From Marinobacter sp. SS5-14b (lineage in GTDB: Bacteria > Pseudomonadota > Gammaproteobacteria > Pseudomonadales > Oleiphilaceae), in NCBI RefSeq assembly GCF_030541005.1, contig NZ_JASSVM010000007.1, positions 62,001 through 126,000 on the forward strand: 64,000 nucleotides of DNA. The letters are read 5' to 3'. The position numbers and the translations under genes were made by a program. Below the pieces are notes generated by a model that was not told the DNA's origin, searched no databases, and saw only the letters and a list, made by a program, of their open reading frames with translations. Every line of letters starts with the position of its first letter. The stretch's first letter is position 1. Below are positions 11,340 to 21,281 of this stretch, one piece after another.

Positions 11340-13511
11340 GTGACACAGCCACAGACCGCACGCATCGCCTTAAACCGCCCCCTGCGCCGGCTGTTCGATT
11401 ATCTCATGCCCGACCATCTGAAACTGACCCCCGGCCAGCGGGTAAAGGTGCCGTTCGGGCGCCAGACCCTGACCGGCCTGGTGGTGCAAACCGGCGTACA
11501 ACCACCCGACGGCATCACCCTTAAACCGGTACTAGAAGCCCTGGAACCCTGGCCGGCCCTGCAAGACAACACAGTAAAACTGCTGAGCTGGGCAAGCGAT
11601 TACTACCAGCACCCACTTGGCGAATGCCTGTTTACCGCCCTGCCCCCCGCACTTCGGCGAGGCCGACCTGCCCAGCAAAAGCAGGATGAACACTGGTGCA
11701 CGACCACCGCCGACCTAGCCCTGCCTGGCAATGCACATCGACAAGTCGCTCTTTTCAACACCATCAAAGCATCGCCGGGGATCAGCTCCAGCGCCCTCGT
11801 ACAGTCAGGATACAGCCGAGCGCAAATCCGGGCACTGGAACAAAAACAACTGATCATTCAGGGCGGCGAAAGCACCGCGCACACTCAAGCCGCAGAAGAC
11901 ACGCTGCCGGCGCCTGTGTTGTCTGAGGCACAACAAAAAGCAGCCGCAGAACTGCCGGCGAACACCAATCGGTTTTCAGCCACCCTGCTGTTTGGCATAA
12001 CCGGCAGCGGCAAAACCGAACTCTACTTGCACTACCTCAAAACTCACCTGAGCGGCGAAGAACAAGCGCTGGTACTGGTGCCGGAAATCAACTTGACGCC
12101 ACAAACCCTGGCCCGATTCCGCCGTTATTTCGGCAACCGCATTCAGGTTTGGCATTCCGCCCTCAACGACGCGGAACGCCTCGCCACCTGGCTGAAAATC
12201 CGCAACGGCGAACCGGTTATCCTGATCGGCACCCGCTCCGCCGTGCTACTGCCGTTTACCGATCTTCGCACAATTATTGTGGACGAAGAGCACGACAACT
12301 CCTACAAACAAGGCGAAGGCTTCCGTTACTCTGGACGAGATGTCGCCGTGTACCGGGCACACCTGAATCAGTGCCCGGTGATTCTGGGGTCGGCAACGCC
12401 GTCACTGGAATCCTGGCATAACGCCCGCCAGGGCAAATACGGCCTGGTGCAACTGCAGGAACGGGCCGGCAACGCCAAGCCACCCGAGCTCACCTTGCTG
12501 GACATTCGCAGCCGCCCCCTGGAGGCCGGGCTTTCTCGCCCAACCCTGAATGCCATCAAAGAAACCCTCAGCCGCGGTGAACAGGCGCTGGTCTTCGTCA
12601 ACCGCCGAGGCTTTGCGCCGGTGGTGATGTGCTTCGATTGCGGCCACATTGAAGAGTGCCCTCGTTGCGATACCCGCCTGACCTTCCACCGGAAGGACAG
12701 AGCCATGCGCTGTCACCACTGCGACTTTCAGATGGCCGCCAGCCATACCTGCCCCAAGTGCAAAAGCGAAAATTTCAAACCGGTTGGCCAGGGTACCGAA
12801 CGCACCGAAGACACCCTGGCCGAACAGTTTCCCGACACCCCCATTATTCGGGTAGACCGGGACAGCACCCAACGGAAAGGCAGCATTCAGGCCATTCTGA
12901 AAAAAGTAAACAGCGGTGACCCCTGCATACTCGTCGGCACCCAGATGCTGGCCAAAGGCCACGACTTCCCCAACGTCACCCTGGTTGCCGTTGTCAACGC
13001 CGACGGCGGACTGTTCAGCGTCGATTTCCGCGCCCCGGAACAGATGATCCAGACCCTGCTGCAAGTGAGCGGCCGCGCCGGTCGCGGCGAAAAACCCGGC
13101 ACAGTGCTGATTCAGACCTGCCACAGCGACCACCCCCTACTCACAGCCCTGTGCAACGGCGACTACACCGCCATTGCCGATCAACTGCTGGCCGAGCGCG
13201 AAAGCGGCCAGCTGCCACCCTTCAGAGCCATGGCCATCCTTCGGGCAGAAGCCGACACCATGCAAAGCAGCCTGCAACTTCTCGATACCCTCAATCCCAT
13301 GACCAAGGTACCCGGCGTTGAAACCTGGGGCCCGCTACCCGCGGTGATCGCCCGCAAGGCCGACCGGCATCGAGCGCAGCTGGTGCTGGTCAGTGACAGC
13401 CGAAAACACCTCAACCATTTGCTCACAGGCCTTTGCCAACACCTGGATCAAACAAAGCTGTCCGGCAGCACCAAGTGGGTAGTGGATGTAGATCCGCAGG
13501 AAACCGGGTAG
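11340..13511 (+). CDS. priA: Primosomal helicase PriA (replication restart)
   Basis: PriA recognises abandoned forks and loads the replisome via PriB/DnaT/DnaC. The 723 residues start at a GTG (11340) with AGGA about 14 bases upstream. Order of parts: a 3'-DNA-binding domain at about 1-105, winged helix, superfamily 2 helicase with Walker A GITGSGKT (219-226) and DEEH (315-318), the cysteine-rich zinc region beginning C431-x2-C434 with several CxxC pairs, and the second helicase lobe with GTQMLAKGHDFPNV. All key residues are present. Neighbours rpmE and argS match the Pseudomonas order. Confidence 0.96.
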   Translation: MTQPQTARIALNRPLRRLFDYLMPDHLKLTPGQRVKVPFGRQTLTGLVVQTGVQPPDGITLKPVLEALEPWPALQDNTVKLLSWASDYYQHPLGECLFTALPPALRRGRPAQQKQDEHWCTTTADLALPGNAHRQVALFNTIKASPGISSSALVQSGYSRAQIRALEQKQLIIQGGESTAHTQAAEDTLPAPVLSEAQQKAAAELPANTNRFSATLLFGITGSGKTELYLHYLKTHLSGEEQALVLVPEINLTPQTLARFRRYFGNRIQVWHSALNDAERLATWLKIRNGEPVILIGTRSAVLLPFTDLRTIIVDEEHDNSYKQGEGFRYSGRDVAVYRAHLNQCPVILGSATPSLESWHNARQGKYGLVQLQERAGNAKPPELTLLDIRSRPLEAGLSRPTLNAIKETLSRGEQALVFVNRRGFAPVVMCFDCGHIEECPRCDTRLTFHRKDRAMRCHHCDFQMAASHTCPKCKSENFKPVGQGTERTEDTLAEQFPDTPIIRVDRDSTQRKGSIQAILKKVNSGDPCILVGTQMLAKGHDFPNVTLVAVVNADGGLFSVDFRAPEQMIQTLLQVSGRAGRGEKPGTVLIQTCHSDHPLLTALCNGDYTAIADQLLAERESGQLPPFRAMAILRAEADTMQSSLQLLDTLNPMTKVPGVETWGPLPAVIARKADRHRAQLVLVSDSRKHLNHLLTGLCQHLDQTKLSGSTKWVVDVDPQETG

Positions 13512-13604
13512 GCAATATTAAAGTGTGAACCAGCGCATACGCTGCAAATGGTTACAATGTTTTTCAGAATTCCGGAACCGTAAGCGTTCCATTTCAATTG
13601 ACTG

Positions 13605-13613
13605 TGCTATGAT
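13605..13613 (+). promoter_or_regulatory. Extended -10 element upstream of the Ig-like lipoprotein gene
   Basis: TGCTATGAT matches the extended -10 pattern TGnTATnnT. It lies about 108 bp before the gene start in an AT-rich 209-bp gap (13512-13720) with no gene. No good -35 is visible, which is tolerated by extended -10 promoters. Inference only. Confidence 0.4.
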
Positions 13614-13720
13614 TTTCAGCAATCTATCTGATAATGCTCAAAACCAACAAAGGTTGCGAATCCCGACCAAGGAATCCGTAGCTAAAAGGCTTTTGCTGTA
13701 ACGAACACTGGAGATAAAAA

Positions 13721-15463
13721 ATGTCAGGGAAATTTCTTGCGCGTGCGTCGGCGTTGTCGCTGGCTGTTTTTTTGGCGGCTTGCGGGGGTGATGATAACTC
13801 AACCCCAATTGTTAACGTCACCCCAGGAGGCGGGACCGATAACCCAGGAAGCTCACCCTCTACTGGAAACCCAGACAGCACCGACCAAGTGGCCATAGCC
13901 TTGGGAACAGGGAGCGCAAGTTCTTTCATTGAGGGACAGTTCTCCGCAGGCCCAGCATCAATACCGGCTGGAGGAAAAAGCATTTTAGAACTCTCAATTG
14001 TTAATGCATCCGCCGGAAATGTTCTGCTGGCCGGAGAAGAGGTATCGGTTGACTTCACCTCGAGGTGCATTTCATCTGAAGAGTCGAGCATTAACACTCC
14101 AGTAACAACCACATCCGGCCTAGTGGAAATCGAGTACCAGAGCAATGGATGCGCAGGAGATGACGTAATAACTGCAAGCGTGGGTAATGCGACAGCCCAG
14201 GCAACAATAACTATTGAAGCCGCCAGCCCATATAGCGTTTTAAGCAACGCGCCAGCTCCCGAATCTATAGCGCCCGTCGGTAATGCAAACTCTTCTCGCC
14301 CATCTACATCTACTGTTACATTTAATGTTATCGATGAAGACGGAAACCCGGTTCGAGGCGCGGAAGTCAGTTTTGCCTTAAGTTATTCAGAACGAGCGAA
14401 TCCAGCGGTCGAAGATGTTCGCTTGGATCGGCCAAACACGGTTTCGGGTCCGGGCGGCGAAGCGACTGTTCGGGTGCGCGCCGGAGAACAAAACACTGTC
14501 GTAAGAGTAATCGCCACCATCGTTCGGGAGGATGGAAGTTCGGTAGGTGTTTCGTCCCCACCAATATCCATAAATACCTTCTTGCCTGACCAGGACAGCT
14601 TCTCATTGAGCATTAGTAATTTCATGCCTAATGCTCAGAACTACAATAATCAGACCACCGAGATCACCATCAATGGTGGAGATCGCTTCAATAATAATGA
14701 CTTAGCCGAAGGCAATGCTGTCGTTAACTTCGTTGCATCTGGAGGCTCGATAGATAGTTACTGCGTATTAGATAGTAATGGAATTTGTACGGTTACCTGG
14801 CGCAGTTCCGATCCGCGTCCCGCCAATGGCCGAGTTGCGATTTTGGCCAGAACTGTAGGTGACGAGAGCTTTCGCGACTTGAACAGCAATGACCAATTCG
14901 ATAATGGTGAGTTCTCACCAGAGCCGGGAATTGCTTTTGAGAAAGGCGAAGCTTATCTAGATTTTAATGCTGACAGGACATTTACCGCGGGCGTAGATCA
15001 ATTTTTTGATTACAACGGAGACTCAAATTACAACGCTGCCGATGGTGTCTATGACGGCTCGGCGTGCCTAAGTCCAGACACAAACAACTGCACAGATGGA
15101 CCGACAACAGTTTGGGATCAAGGGCTGATTGTTATGGCAAGTGACTCAGGCATCAATGGAGCCATAGCGCCAGGCGGCTCACCAGACCAGTTTTGCTTAG
15201 CGGTTTCTGCCACTACTAAAGCTGGGCAGCCCGTACCACTACCAGTGGGCACGACCATCGATTTCGAAATTACGGATGGCACAATCCTATCTTCCGTGAC
15301 GTCATTCGAGCTAGGAAACTCCTATATTTCAGGAAATTCAGTAGATGCTTGCGTGCTTGCAACTGAGGATACAGACCCAGCAACTACAGCTCTGCTCAAA
15401 GCAATAGTAACGCCGCCTGCCCCATACTCAGGCTCGCCCATAGAATTTTCATCAACCTTGTAA
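13721..15463 (+). CDS. Large Ig-like (Big-type) surface lipoprotein
   Basis: A 580-residue exported protein of unknown specific role. It opens with a lipoprotein signal peptide and lipobox LAAC (Cys near residue 21), then a low-complexity linker rich in G, S, T, N and P. At least two bacterial Ig-like (invasin/Big_1-type) repeats follow; the phrase DEDGNPVRGAEVSFALS is characteristic. Around residues 386-440 lie D/N-rich loops resembling calcium-binding EF/dockerin loops (DLNSNDQFDNGE at 386; DYNGDSNYNAADG at 430). Paired cysteines suggest disulfides. Base composition is visibly more AT-rich than priA or argS on either side, consistent with acquired or fast-evolving surface DNA. A role in adhesion or as a structural surface protein is a guess. 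Confidence 0.75.
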   Translation: MSGKFLARASALSLAVFLAACGGDDNSTPIVNVTPGGGTDNPGSSPSTGNPDSTDQVAIALGTGSASSFIEGQFSAGPASIPAGGKSILELSIVNASAGNVLLAGEEVSVDFTSRCISSEESSINTPVTTTSGLVEIEYQSNGCAGDDVITASVGNATAQATITIEAASPYSVLSNAPAPESIAPVGNANSSRPSTSTVTFNVIDEDGNPVRGAEVSFALSYSERANPAVEDVRLDRPNTVSGPGGEATVRVRAGEQNTVVRVIATIVREDGSSVGVSSPPISINTFLPDQDSFSLSISNFMPNAQNYNNQTTEITINGGDRFNNNDLAEGNAVVNFVASGGSIDSYCVLDSNGICTVTWRSSDPRPANGRVAILARTVGDESFRDLNSNDQFDNGEFSPEPGIAFEKGEAYLDFNADRTFTAGVDQFFDYNGDSNYNAADGVYDGSACLSPDTNNCTDGPTTVWDQGLIVMASDSGINGAIAPGGSPDQFCLAVSATTKAGQPVPLPVGTTIDFEITDGTILSSVTSFELGNSYISGNSVDACVLATEDTDPATTALLKAIVTPPAPYSGSPIEFSSTL

Positions 15464-15482
15464 CTTCGACCTCGCTAGATAC

Positions 15483-15508
15483 AGCCCGGCCTCAGCGCCG
15501 GGCTTTTT
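15483..15508 (+). terminator. Terminator after the Ig-like lipoprotein gene
   Basis: An 8-bp stem AGCCCGGC/GCCGGGCT with a short loop followed by T5, 20 bases after the stop codon. Confidence 0.88.
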
Positions 15509-15603
15509 GCTTACACCCCAACTTTCCGCGATAATACCCCCCTTCTTTTTTAACGGGCGCCCTGCCCTGCATCCACTCTCCTGAAAACCGAGTCATCTGA
15601 CGC

Positions 15604-17289
15604 ATGAAAGAGACCGTATCCGAGCTTCTCCAGTCCGCACTGGCGGCCCTGCAATCCGAAGGCACGCTGCCCGCAGACCAGACCTTTACGCCACAGATTG
15701 GCAACACCAAGGACAAGTCCCACGGGGATTACGCCTGCAACATTGCCCTGATGGCCGCCAAAGCGGCCGGGTGCCCGCCACGCAAACTGGCGGAAGCGCT
15801 GGTGGCCGCGTTGCCGGAAAGTTCTGCGGTGGAGAAGGTGGAGATTGCCGGGCCCGGCTTTATTAACTTTTTCATGAGCACCGCCAGTGCGTTTGGCGTA
15901 GTGAATACCATTCTGGATGAGGCCGAGCAGTTCGGTCGCAACAACTCCGGTAACCGAGAGAAGGTGCAAGTGGAGTTTGTGTCTGCCAACCCCACCGGCC
16001 CGTTGCACGTGGGCCACGGCCGTGGGGCGGCCATCGGCGATTGCCTGTGCCGCCTGCTGGAAGCCAACGGTTACGATGTTACCCGTGAGTTTTACTACAA
16101 CGATGCCGGCGCCCAGATCAACAATCTGGCCCTGTCAGTTCAGGCCCGGGTAAAAGGGCTGACACCGGAACACGAAAGCTGGCCGGAAGATGGCTACCGG
16201 GGTGATTACATCACGGACGTTGCCAACGCCTACCTGGCCGGCGAAACGGTTGTTGCCGACGACCGGGAAGTCACCGCCAAGGCGGACCCTGAGAACCGCG
16301 ATGCCATCCGCGAATTCGCCGTCGCTTACCTGCGCCGGGAACAGGATCTGGACCTGAAGGCCTTTGGGGTTCAGTTTGATGTCTACTTCCTGGAATCGTC
16401 CCTGTACGAAGACGGCAAGGTCGAAGCCACGGTTGAGCGCCTGAAAGCCAACGGTTTCACCTACGAAGATGGCGGTGCCATGTGGCTGAAAACCACAGAA
16501 TTCGGCGACGACAAAGACCGCGTAATGCGCAAGCAGGACGGCGGTTACACCTATTTCCTCCCGGATGTGGCCTACCACCTCGACAAATGGCAGCGGGGCT
16601 TTACCACGGTCATTAACGAACAGGGCGCGGACCACCACTCCACCGTGACCCGTGTACGCGCGGGCCTGCAAGCGCTGAAAGCCGATATTCCCCAAGGCTG
16701 GCCAGACTATGTGCTGCACCAGATGGTGATGGTGACCCGCTCCGGCCAGGAAGTGAAAATCTCCAAGCGCGCCGGCAGCTATGTCACCATTCGCGATCTG
16801 ATCGACGAAGTCGGCCGGGACGCCACCCGGTTTTTCCTGGCCGCTCGCCGGGTAGACTCCCAGTTGACCTTCGATATCGATCTGGCTCGCTCCCAGACCA
16901 ATGAAAACCCGGTGTATTACATTCAGTATGCTCATGCCCGCATTTGCAGCGTACTGCGCAAGCTCGCGGCTGAGGGCGTTGAGCGTGGCCTGAACGAATG
17001 CGTGGGTGACCTGAGCCTGCTGACTCTGGACGAAGAAAAGGAACTGGCCAACCAGCTGGCGAAATACCCTGAGCTGATTGCCAACTCCGCAGCCCAGCGT
17101 GAACCTCATCACCTGACCCATTACCTGAGAGAGCTGGCCGGTCTGTTCCATACGTACTACAACGCCCACAAGGTGCTGATTGAAGACACCGCGCTGCGGG
17201 ATGCCCGCGTGAGCCTGTACCTGGCGGTGCGCCAGGTGATCGTTAACGGCCTGGATTTACTGGGCGTCAGCGCGCCAGAGGAGATGTAA
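15604..17289 (+). CDS. argS: Arginyl-tRNA synthetase
   Basis: Charges tRNA-Arg. The 561-residue class I synthetase has the N-terminal Add-1 domain, a HIGH-type motif HVGH at 135-138, a KMSKS-type motif KISK at 385-388, and the C-terminal DALR anticodon-binding domain. It starts at an ATG within TGACGCATGAAAG. It is followed after 7 bp by the SPOR protein, the same order as in Pseudomonas. Confidence 0.97.
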   Translation: MKETVSELLQSALAALQSEGTLPADQTFTPQIGNTKDKSHGDYACNIALMAAKAAGCPPRKLAEALVAALPESSAVEKVEIAGPGFINFFMSTASAFGVVNTILDEAEQFGRNNSGNREKVQVEFVSANPTGPLHVGHGRGAAIGDCLCRLLEANGYDVTREFYYNDAGAQINNLALSVQARVKGLTPEHESWPEDGYRGDYITDVANAYLAGETVVADDREVTAKADPENRDAIREFAVAYLRREQDLDLKAFGVQFDVYFLESSLYEDGKVEATVERLKANGFTYEDGGAMWLKTTEFGDDKDRVMRKQDGGYTYFLPDVAYHLDKWQRGFTTVINEQGADHHSTVTRVRAGLQALKADIPQGWPDYVLHQMVMVTRSGQEVKISKRAGSYVTIRDLIDEVGRDATRFFLAARRVDSQLTFDIDLARSQTNENPVYYIQYAHARICSVLRKLAAEGVERGLNECVGDLSLLTLDEEKELANQLAKYPELIANSAAQREPHHLTHYLRELAGLFHTYYNAHKVLIEDTALRDARVSLYLAVRQVIVNGLDLLGVSAPEEM

Positions 17290-17296
17290 ACACCCC

Positions 17297-17938
17297 ATGG
17301 CCAGAGACTACGCCAAGAAAGACCGCCCCGCTGGCAAAGGCGCCGCAGCGCCCAGAAAAAAAGCGGCCCGGCCAGCTAATACAGCAAAGCCCAAACGGAG
17401 CGCGCCTTCGCACTCTCAGCATGGCGGGCTCTCTCTGAAGTGGATTTTGTCTCTGGCCGCTGTCGGTGGTTTTATCGGTTTTATTGTGTATCTGAACACG
17501 TTGCCAACCGGCCAGGACGCTCTCTCGCAAAACCCTCAAGCCAAACAACAAGCCCAACCAAAAGCAACAGAAAAGCCAAAGGCCACACCGGCACAGAAGC
17601 AAGAACGGGACTTCCGCTTTTATGACATGCTGCCGGAATCGGAGGTGGTGCCGCCAAAAGTGGAGGAATACACCCCTGGCCCGGCTAAACAGGCTTTTGA
17701 CTACGTGGTTCAGTCCGGCTCGTTCCGCAGCAAGGAAGATGCCGAACGTCAGCGCGCGCAGATTGCTTTTCAGGGCCTGCGGGCCCACGTTCAGCACATT
17801 GTTCAGGACAACGGCAGCGAATGGTACCGGGTGAACGTAGGGCCCTTTACCTCCCGCAGCCAGATGAACGCCGCCGTCGACAAGTTGGTCACCATCAATA
17901 TCCAGCCCCTCGTTCGAAAGATTCCGAAAGAAGGTTGA
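17297..17938 (+). CDS. SPOR-domain membrane protein (FtsN-like)
   Basis: A bitopic inner-membrane protein likely to bind denuded septal peptidoglycan. The 213 residues have a basic, Ala/Lys-rich cytoplasmic start, a membrane helix at about 48-66 (LKWILSLAAVGGFIGFIVYL), a Q/K/P/A-rich flexible periplasmic linker, and a C-terminal SPOR domain at about 135-210 (FDYVVQSGSFRSKEDAERQRAQ...). This is the FtsN architecture and the position (between argS and hslV) matches both E. coli ftsN, near hslVU, and the Pseudomonas SPOR gene. I leave the symbol blank because the family contains several SPOR proteins. Confidence 0.88.
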   Translation: MARDYAKKDRPAGKGAAAPRKKAARPANTAKPKRSAPSHSQHGGLSLKWILSLAAVGGFIGFIVYLNTLPTGQDALSQNPQAKQQAQPKATEKPKATPAQKQERDFRFYDMLPESEVVPPKVEEYTPGPAKQAFDYVVQSGSFRSKEDAERQRAQIAFQGLRAHVQHIVQDNGSEWYRVNVGPFTSRSQMNAAVDKLVTINIQPLVRKIPKEG

Positions 17939-17961
17939 ATTCAATACAACCGCCTCCATAA
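17935..17961 (+). promoter_or_regulatory. Candidate heat-shock (sigma-32) promoter of hslVU
   Basis: TTGAA at 17935-17939 and CTCCAT at 17954-17959 are separated by 14 bases, close to the sigma-32 pattern (CTTGAAA, 11-16 bases, CCCCATnT). It begins inside the stop codon of the preceding gene and lies about 40 bp before hslV, which is sigma-32 controlled in E. coli. The match is partial (CTCCAT for CCCCAT). Confidence 0.45.
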
Positions 17962-18000
17962 CGTCTGAAGACCGATTTTCATCAGGCAACTGGAGCCAAA

Positions 18001-18531
18001 ATGACTACGATAGTTTCCGTCCGGCGTGACGACGAAGTCGCCATGGGAGGCGATGGCCAGGTTTCTCTGGGCAACACCGTCATGAAAGGTAATGCCCGTA
18101 AGGTTCGCCGCCTTTACAACGGCCAGGTGATTGCAGGTTTTGCCGGCGGCACCGCCGATGCCTTTACCCTGTTCGAACGCTTTGAAGCGCAGCTTGAAAA
18201 ACATCAGGGCAATCTCACCCGTGCCGCTGTGGAACTCGCCAAAGACTGGCGCACCGATCGCGCACTGCGCAAACTCGAAGCCCTGTTGGCCGTGGCGGAC
18301 AAGACGGCGTCGCTGATCATTACCGGCAACGGTGATGTGATTGAGCCGGAGCAGGGCCTGATCGCTATTGGCTCCGGAGGTCCGTTTGCCCAGGCCTCCG
18401 CCCGGGCCCTGTTGGAAAACACCGACCTGAGCGCCCACGAGATTGTCGAGAAGGCTCTGGAAATTGCTGGCGACATCTGCATCTACACCAACCAGAACCG
18501 CACTCTGGAAGTGCTGCCCATCAAAGACTGA
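18001..18531 (+). CDS. hslV: HslV peptidase subunit of the HslUV protease
   Basis: HslV is the proteasome-like peptidase of the ATP-dependent HslUV complex. The 176-residue protein begins [24 protein letters not shown]; removal of Met exposes the N-terminal nucleophile threonine. The family signature [14 protein letters not shown] is present. It is 11 bp upstream of hslU. Confidence 0.97.
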   Translation: MTTIVSVRRDDEVAMGGDGQVSLGNTVMKGNARKVRRLYNGQVIAGFAGGTADAFTLFERFEAQLEKHQGNLTRAAVELAKDWRTDRALRKLEALLAVADKTASLIITGNGDVIEPEQGLIAIGSGGPFAQASARALLENTDLSAHEIVEKALEIAGDICIYTNQNRTLEVLPIKD

Positions 18532-18542
18532 CCGGAGCGACC

Positions 18543-19871
18543 ATGTCTGCTATGACTCCCCGTGAGATTGTCCACGAACTCAACAAACACATCGTGGGCC
18601 AGCAAGAAGCGAAGCGCGCTGTGGCCATTGCCCTGCGCAACCGCTGGCGTCGCATGCAGCTGGACAGCAGCCTGCGCGATGAAATCACCCCTAAAAACAT
18701 TCTGATGATCGGCCCTACCGGCGTAGGTAAAACCGAAATTGCCCGCCGCCTGGCCAAACTGGCCGATGCACCGTTCCTGAAAGTGGAAGCCACCAAGTTC
18801 ACCGAAGTGGGCTATGTCGGCCGCGATGTGGAGTCTATTATTCGCGATCTTGCAGACATGGCAGTGAAAATGCTCCGCGAACAGGAAATGAAACGCCATG
18901 AGAACAAGGCGTTGGACGCGGCCGAAGACCGCATTCTGGACGCCTTGCTGCCACCGGCTCGCGATTTCAATGAAGACAGCCAGCGCAACAACGATTCCGC
19001 CAGCCGCCAGATGTTCCGCAAAAAACTGCGGGAAGGCGAACTGGACGACAAGGAAATCGAGATTGATCTGCGCAGTGCCGGCGCCGGAGTTGAGATCATG
19101 GCGCCTCCCGGCATGGAAGAAATGACCAACCAGTTGCAGAGCATGTTTTCCAACCTGTCGTCAGACAAGCGGAAGACACGCAAGATGCGGGTAGCCGATG
19201 CCATGTTGCGCGTGAAGGACGAAGAAGCCGCCAAGCTGGTCAACGAAGAAGAGATCAAGCAGAAAGCCCTTCAGGCCGTTGAGCAGAATGGTATCGTGTT
19301 TATCGATGAGATCGACAAGGTTGCCAAGCGCTCGGAGAACACGTCTTCTGATGTATCCCGGGAAGGTGTACAGCGGGATCTGCTGCCGTTAATTGAAGGC
19401 AGCACGGTGAGCACCAAGTACGGCGCTATACGGACAGACCACATTCTGTTCATTGCCTCTGGCGCATTCCACCTGTCGAAGCCCTCCGACCTGATTCCGG
19501 AACTGCAGGGCCGCCTGCCGATTCGGGTGGAGCTGCAAGCGCTGACTCCGGACGACTTCAAGCGGATTCTGACCGAGCCGGACGCCTCACTGGTGCAGCA
19601 ATACGAAGCGCTGATGGGCACCGAAGGCGTGAAGCTGACGTTCGCCGAAGACGCCATTGCCCGCATCGCAGAAGTGGCCTTCAAGGTGAACGAGACCACC
19701 GAGAACATTGGTGCACGCCGCCTGCACACGGTGCTGGAACGGCTGCTGGAAAGCTTGTCGTTTGATGCCGGCGACCAGGTAACCGATGGTTTTGAAGTGA
19801 CCGCAGACTACGTGGATGAAAAGCTGGGCGAACTGGCTGAAGACGAGGACTTGAGCCGATACATTCTTTAA
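18543..19871 (+). CDS. hslU: HslU unfoldase ATPase of the HslUV protease
   Basis: A AAA+ unfoldase that feeds proteins to HslV. The 442 residues contain Walker A GPTGVGKT at 57-64, a Walker B region with DEID at 255-258, an I domain inserted between them, and the C-terminal tail LSRYIL that docks into HslV. The length matches E. coli HslU closely. A terminator follows. Confidence 0.97.
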   Translation: MSAMTPREIVHELNKHIVGQQEAKRAVAIALRNRWRRMQLDSSLRDEITPKNILMIGPTGVGKTEIARRLAKLADAPFLKVEATKFTEVGYVGRDVESIIRDLADMAVKMLREQEMKRHENKALDAAEDRILDALLPPARDFNEDSQRNNDSASRQMFRKKLREGELDDKEIEIDLRSAGAGVEIMAPPGMEEMTNQLQSMFSNLSSDKRKTRKMRVADAMLRVKDEEAAKLVNEEEIKQKALQAVEQNGIVFIDEIDKVAKRSENTSSDVSREGVQRDLLPLIEGSTVSTKYGAIRTDHILFIASGAFHLSKPSDLIPELQGRLPIRVELQALTPDDFKRILTEPDASLVQQYEALMGTEGVKLTFAEDAIARIAEVAFKVNETTENIGARRLHTVLERLLESLSFDAGDQVTDGFEVTADYVDEKLGELAEDEDLSRYIL

Positions 19872-19886
19872 CGGCACGTGCCTCAA

Positions 19887-19926
19887 CAAAAAAGGCCGGA
19901 TGACCTCCATCATCCGGCCTTTTTTA
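19887..19926 (+). terminator. Bidirectional terminator between hslU and the patatin gene
   Basis: An 11-bp stem AGGCCGGATGA/TCATCCGGCCT with a 6-nt loop, flanked by A-rich and T6 tracts, between convergent genes. Confidence 0.92.
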
Positions 19927-19949
19927 CGCCTGAACGTTAGGCTAAAAGA

Positions 19950-21191
19950 CTACTGTGCTTTGGAAAACAACTGGCTAACGTTGCTTAGCCCGCTGGCCAA
20001 GATGCCTTTCTCCGCCTGTTTCCTGCGACCCTTGGCAACGTAGAGCGGCAACATTTCACCATACAGGCTGGTACTGATGGTGCGCTGTTCGTCTTCAAGG
20101 CGGTCTCTGCGTAACTTGACACCGTATTTCGCGAGTTTGGGCTCAAGCTCATCCGCGCGTTTGAGCAGATCCCGCCGAGTCATCTGATAGGCATGCTCAC
20201 ACACCATTCTCCGGCTCTGGAAACTGAACACGTTGGAAAAGAAGAGCTTGGCGTCGTCCCGGGTCGGCTCGAACAGCAGGATATCTTTATCCGGATAGTC
20301 CCGGGCATACTGAGCGATGCCCGACTGCATGCGTGAATAAACCATGGTGCGGAACATCTGCGACAGCAGGTTCGGCATGCCTGAATGGGTCAAGTCACCC
20401 GCTTTCATAGAGCCGGCGCGGACGGCTGCGCTGGCATCAATGGGCACCTGGGGATTTACGGCGAACACCAGGTCTGCGCCGTCTTCGAAGGCTACCGAGG
20501 CGTGCAGGCCTTTTCTTAACGTGCCATCGACATAGTAGCGGCCATCGATATCGACCGGCACATACAAGCCGGGCGATGAGGTGCTGGCCTGAACCGCCTT
20601 GGAAATCGGCACATGGTCAAAGCCGGGCGCACCAAAACAGACGGCCTCGGTACTCTCAACGTCCGCAGCCACAACATAGAGGCTGTGCTTGAGCTGCCGA
20701 AAATCGTTGGTTCGACCAAGCATGGTAAAGGCCCGGCGCAGGTATTCGTGCAGACCCTCGTTATCAAACAGGCCAGCTGGTGCGGCCTGGGCCAGAATGG
20801 TCATGGCTTCCAGCAGGCTTTGATCGTAGGGGTTATTGATAAACCGGCTAATGGCCGTGCCCAGCAATTTGGGCACTGACAACAAACGGCTGCCGATTTC
20901 TCGAATGGCGGGCCGATAAAAGACTTCCGGGTGAAATGGGTGAACTTCCGCTTCGTTGCGCACGAATATCCGGCACAACTGGGCCGTCGTCACCTGGTTC
21001 GCCAGGTTCGCGGCGACAAAGGAACCGGAGTTCACACCCACATAGACGTCAAGATTATTGAAATCGAGACCATCCAGGGCTTCGTCCAAGGCTCTCAGGG
21101 CTCCGATCTCATAGATGCCACCCAAAGGCCCCCCGCCCCCCAGGGCAAGGCCGATTCTCGGTTTTGGCTTGAGCTCGGTTGCTGTTGTCAT
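19950..21191 (-). CDS. Patatin-like protein with altered nucleophile elbow
   Basis: A 413-residue member of the patatin phospholipase fold. The N-terminal strand and glycine loop (IGLALGGGGPLGG at 13-25), the nucleophile-elbow region (VGVNSGSFVAANLA, 51-64) and the Asp motif (VDGTL, D222) are all recognisable. In the family the elbow reads GxSxG; here the position of the catalytic Ser is Asn54 (G52-V-N-S-G56), with Ser at the next position. The Arg/Lys usually found in the oxyanion loop is also replaced (GGGGPLGG). Either Ser55 takes over or the protein is no longer a hydrolase. The C-terminal 150 residues are basic and not assigned. Monocistronic, convergent with hslU. Confidence 0.75.
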   Translation of the reverse strand: MTTATELKPKPRIGLALGGGGPLGGIYEIGALRALDEALDGLDFNNLDVYVGVNSGSFVAANLANQVTTAQLCRIFVRNEAEVHPFHPEVFYRPAIREIGSRLLSVPKLLGTAISRFINNPYDQSLLEAMTILAQAAPAGLFDNEGLHEYLRRAFTMLGRTNDFRQLKHSLYVVAADVESTEAVCFGAPGFDHVPISKAVQASTSSPGLYVPVDIDGRYYVDGTLRKGLHASVAFEDGADLVFAVNPQVPIDASAAVRAGSMKAGDLTHSGMPNLLSQMFRTMVYSRMQSGIAQYARDYPDKDILLFEPTRDDAKLFFSNVFSFQSRRMVCEHAYQMTRRDLLKRADELEPKLAKYGVKLRRDRLEDEQRTISTSLYGEMLPLYVAKGRRKQAEKGILASGLSNVSQLFSKAQ

Positions 21192-21281
21192 GGCCTGTCC
21201 TTTGTAGGTACTGCTTTAAATTTTACGGTTGTAACCTACCAATGGATTCTAGAGTGCGCACCCTATAACCGTAACAAAGCG

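Noticed and set aside
11108..11524. A 138-codon frame spanning the rpmE/priA gap
   Set aside because: It overlaps the start of priA in another frame, has no recognisable domain and is rich in Arg/Thr/Pro as expected for a shadow frame.
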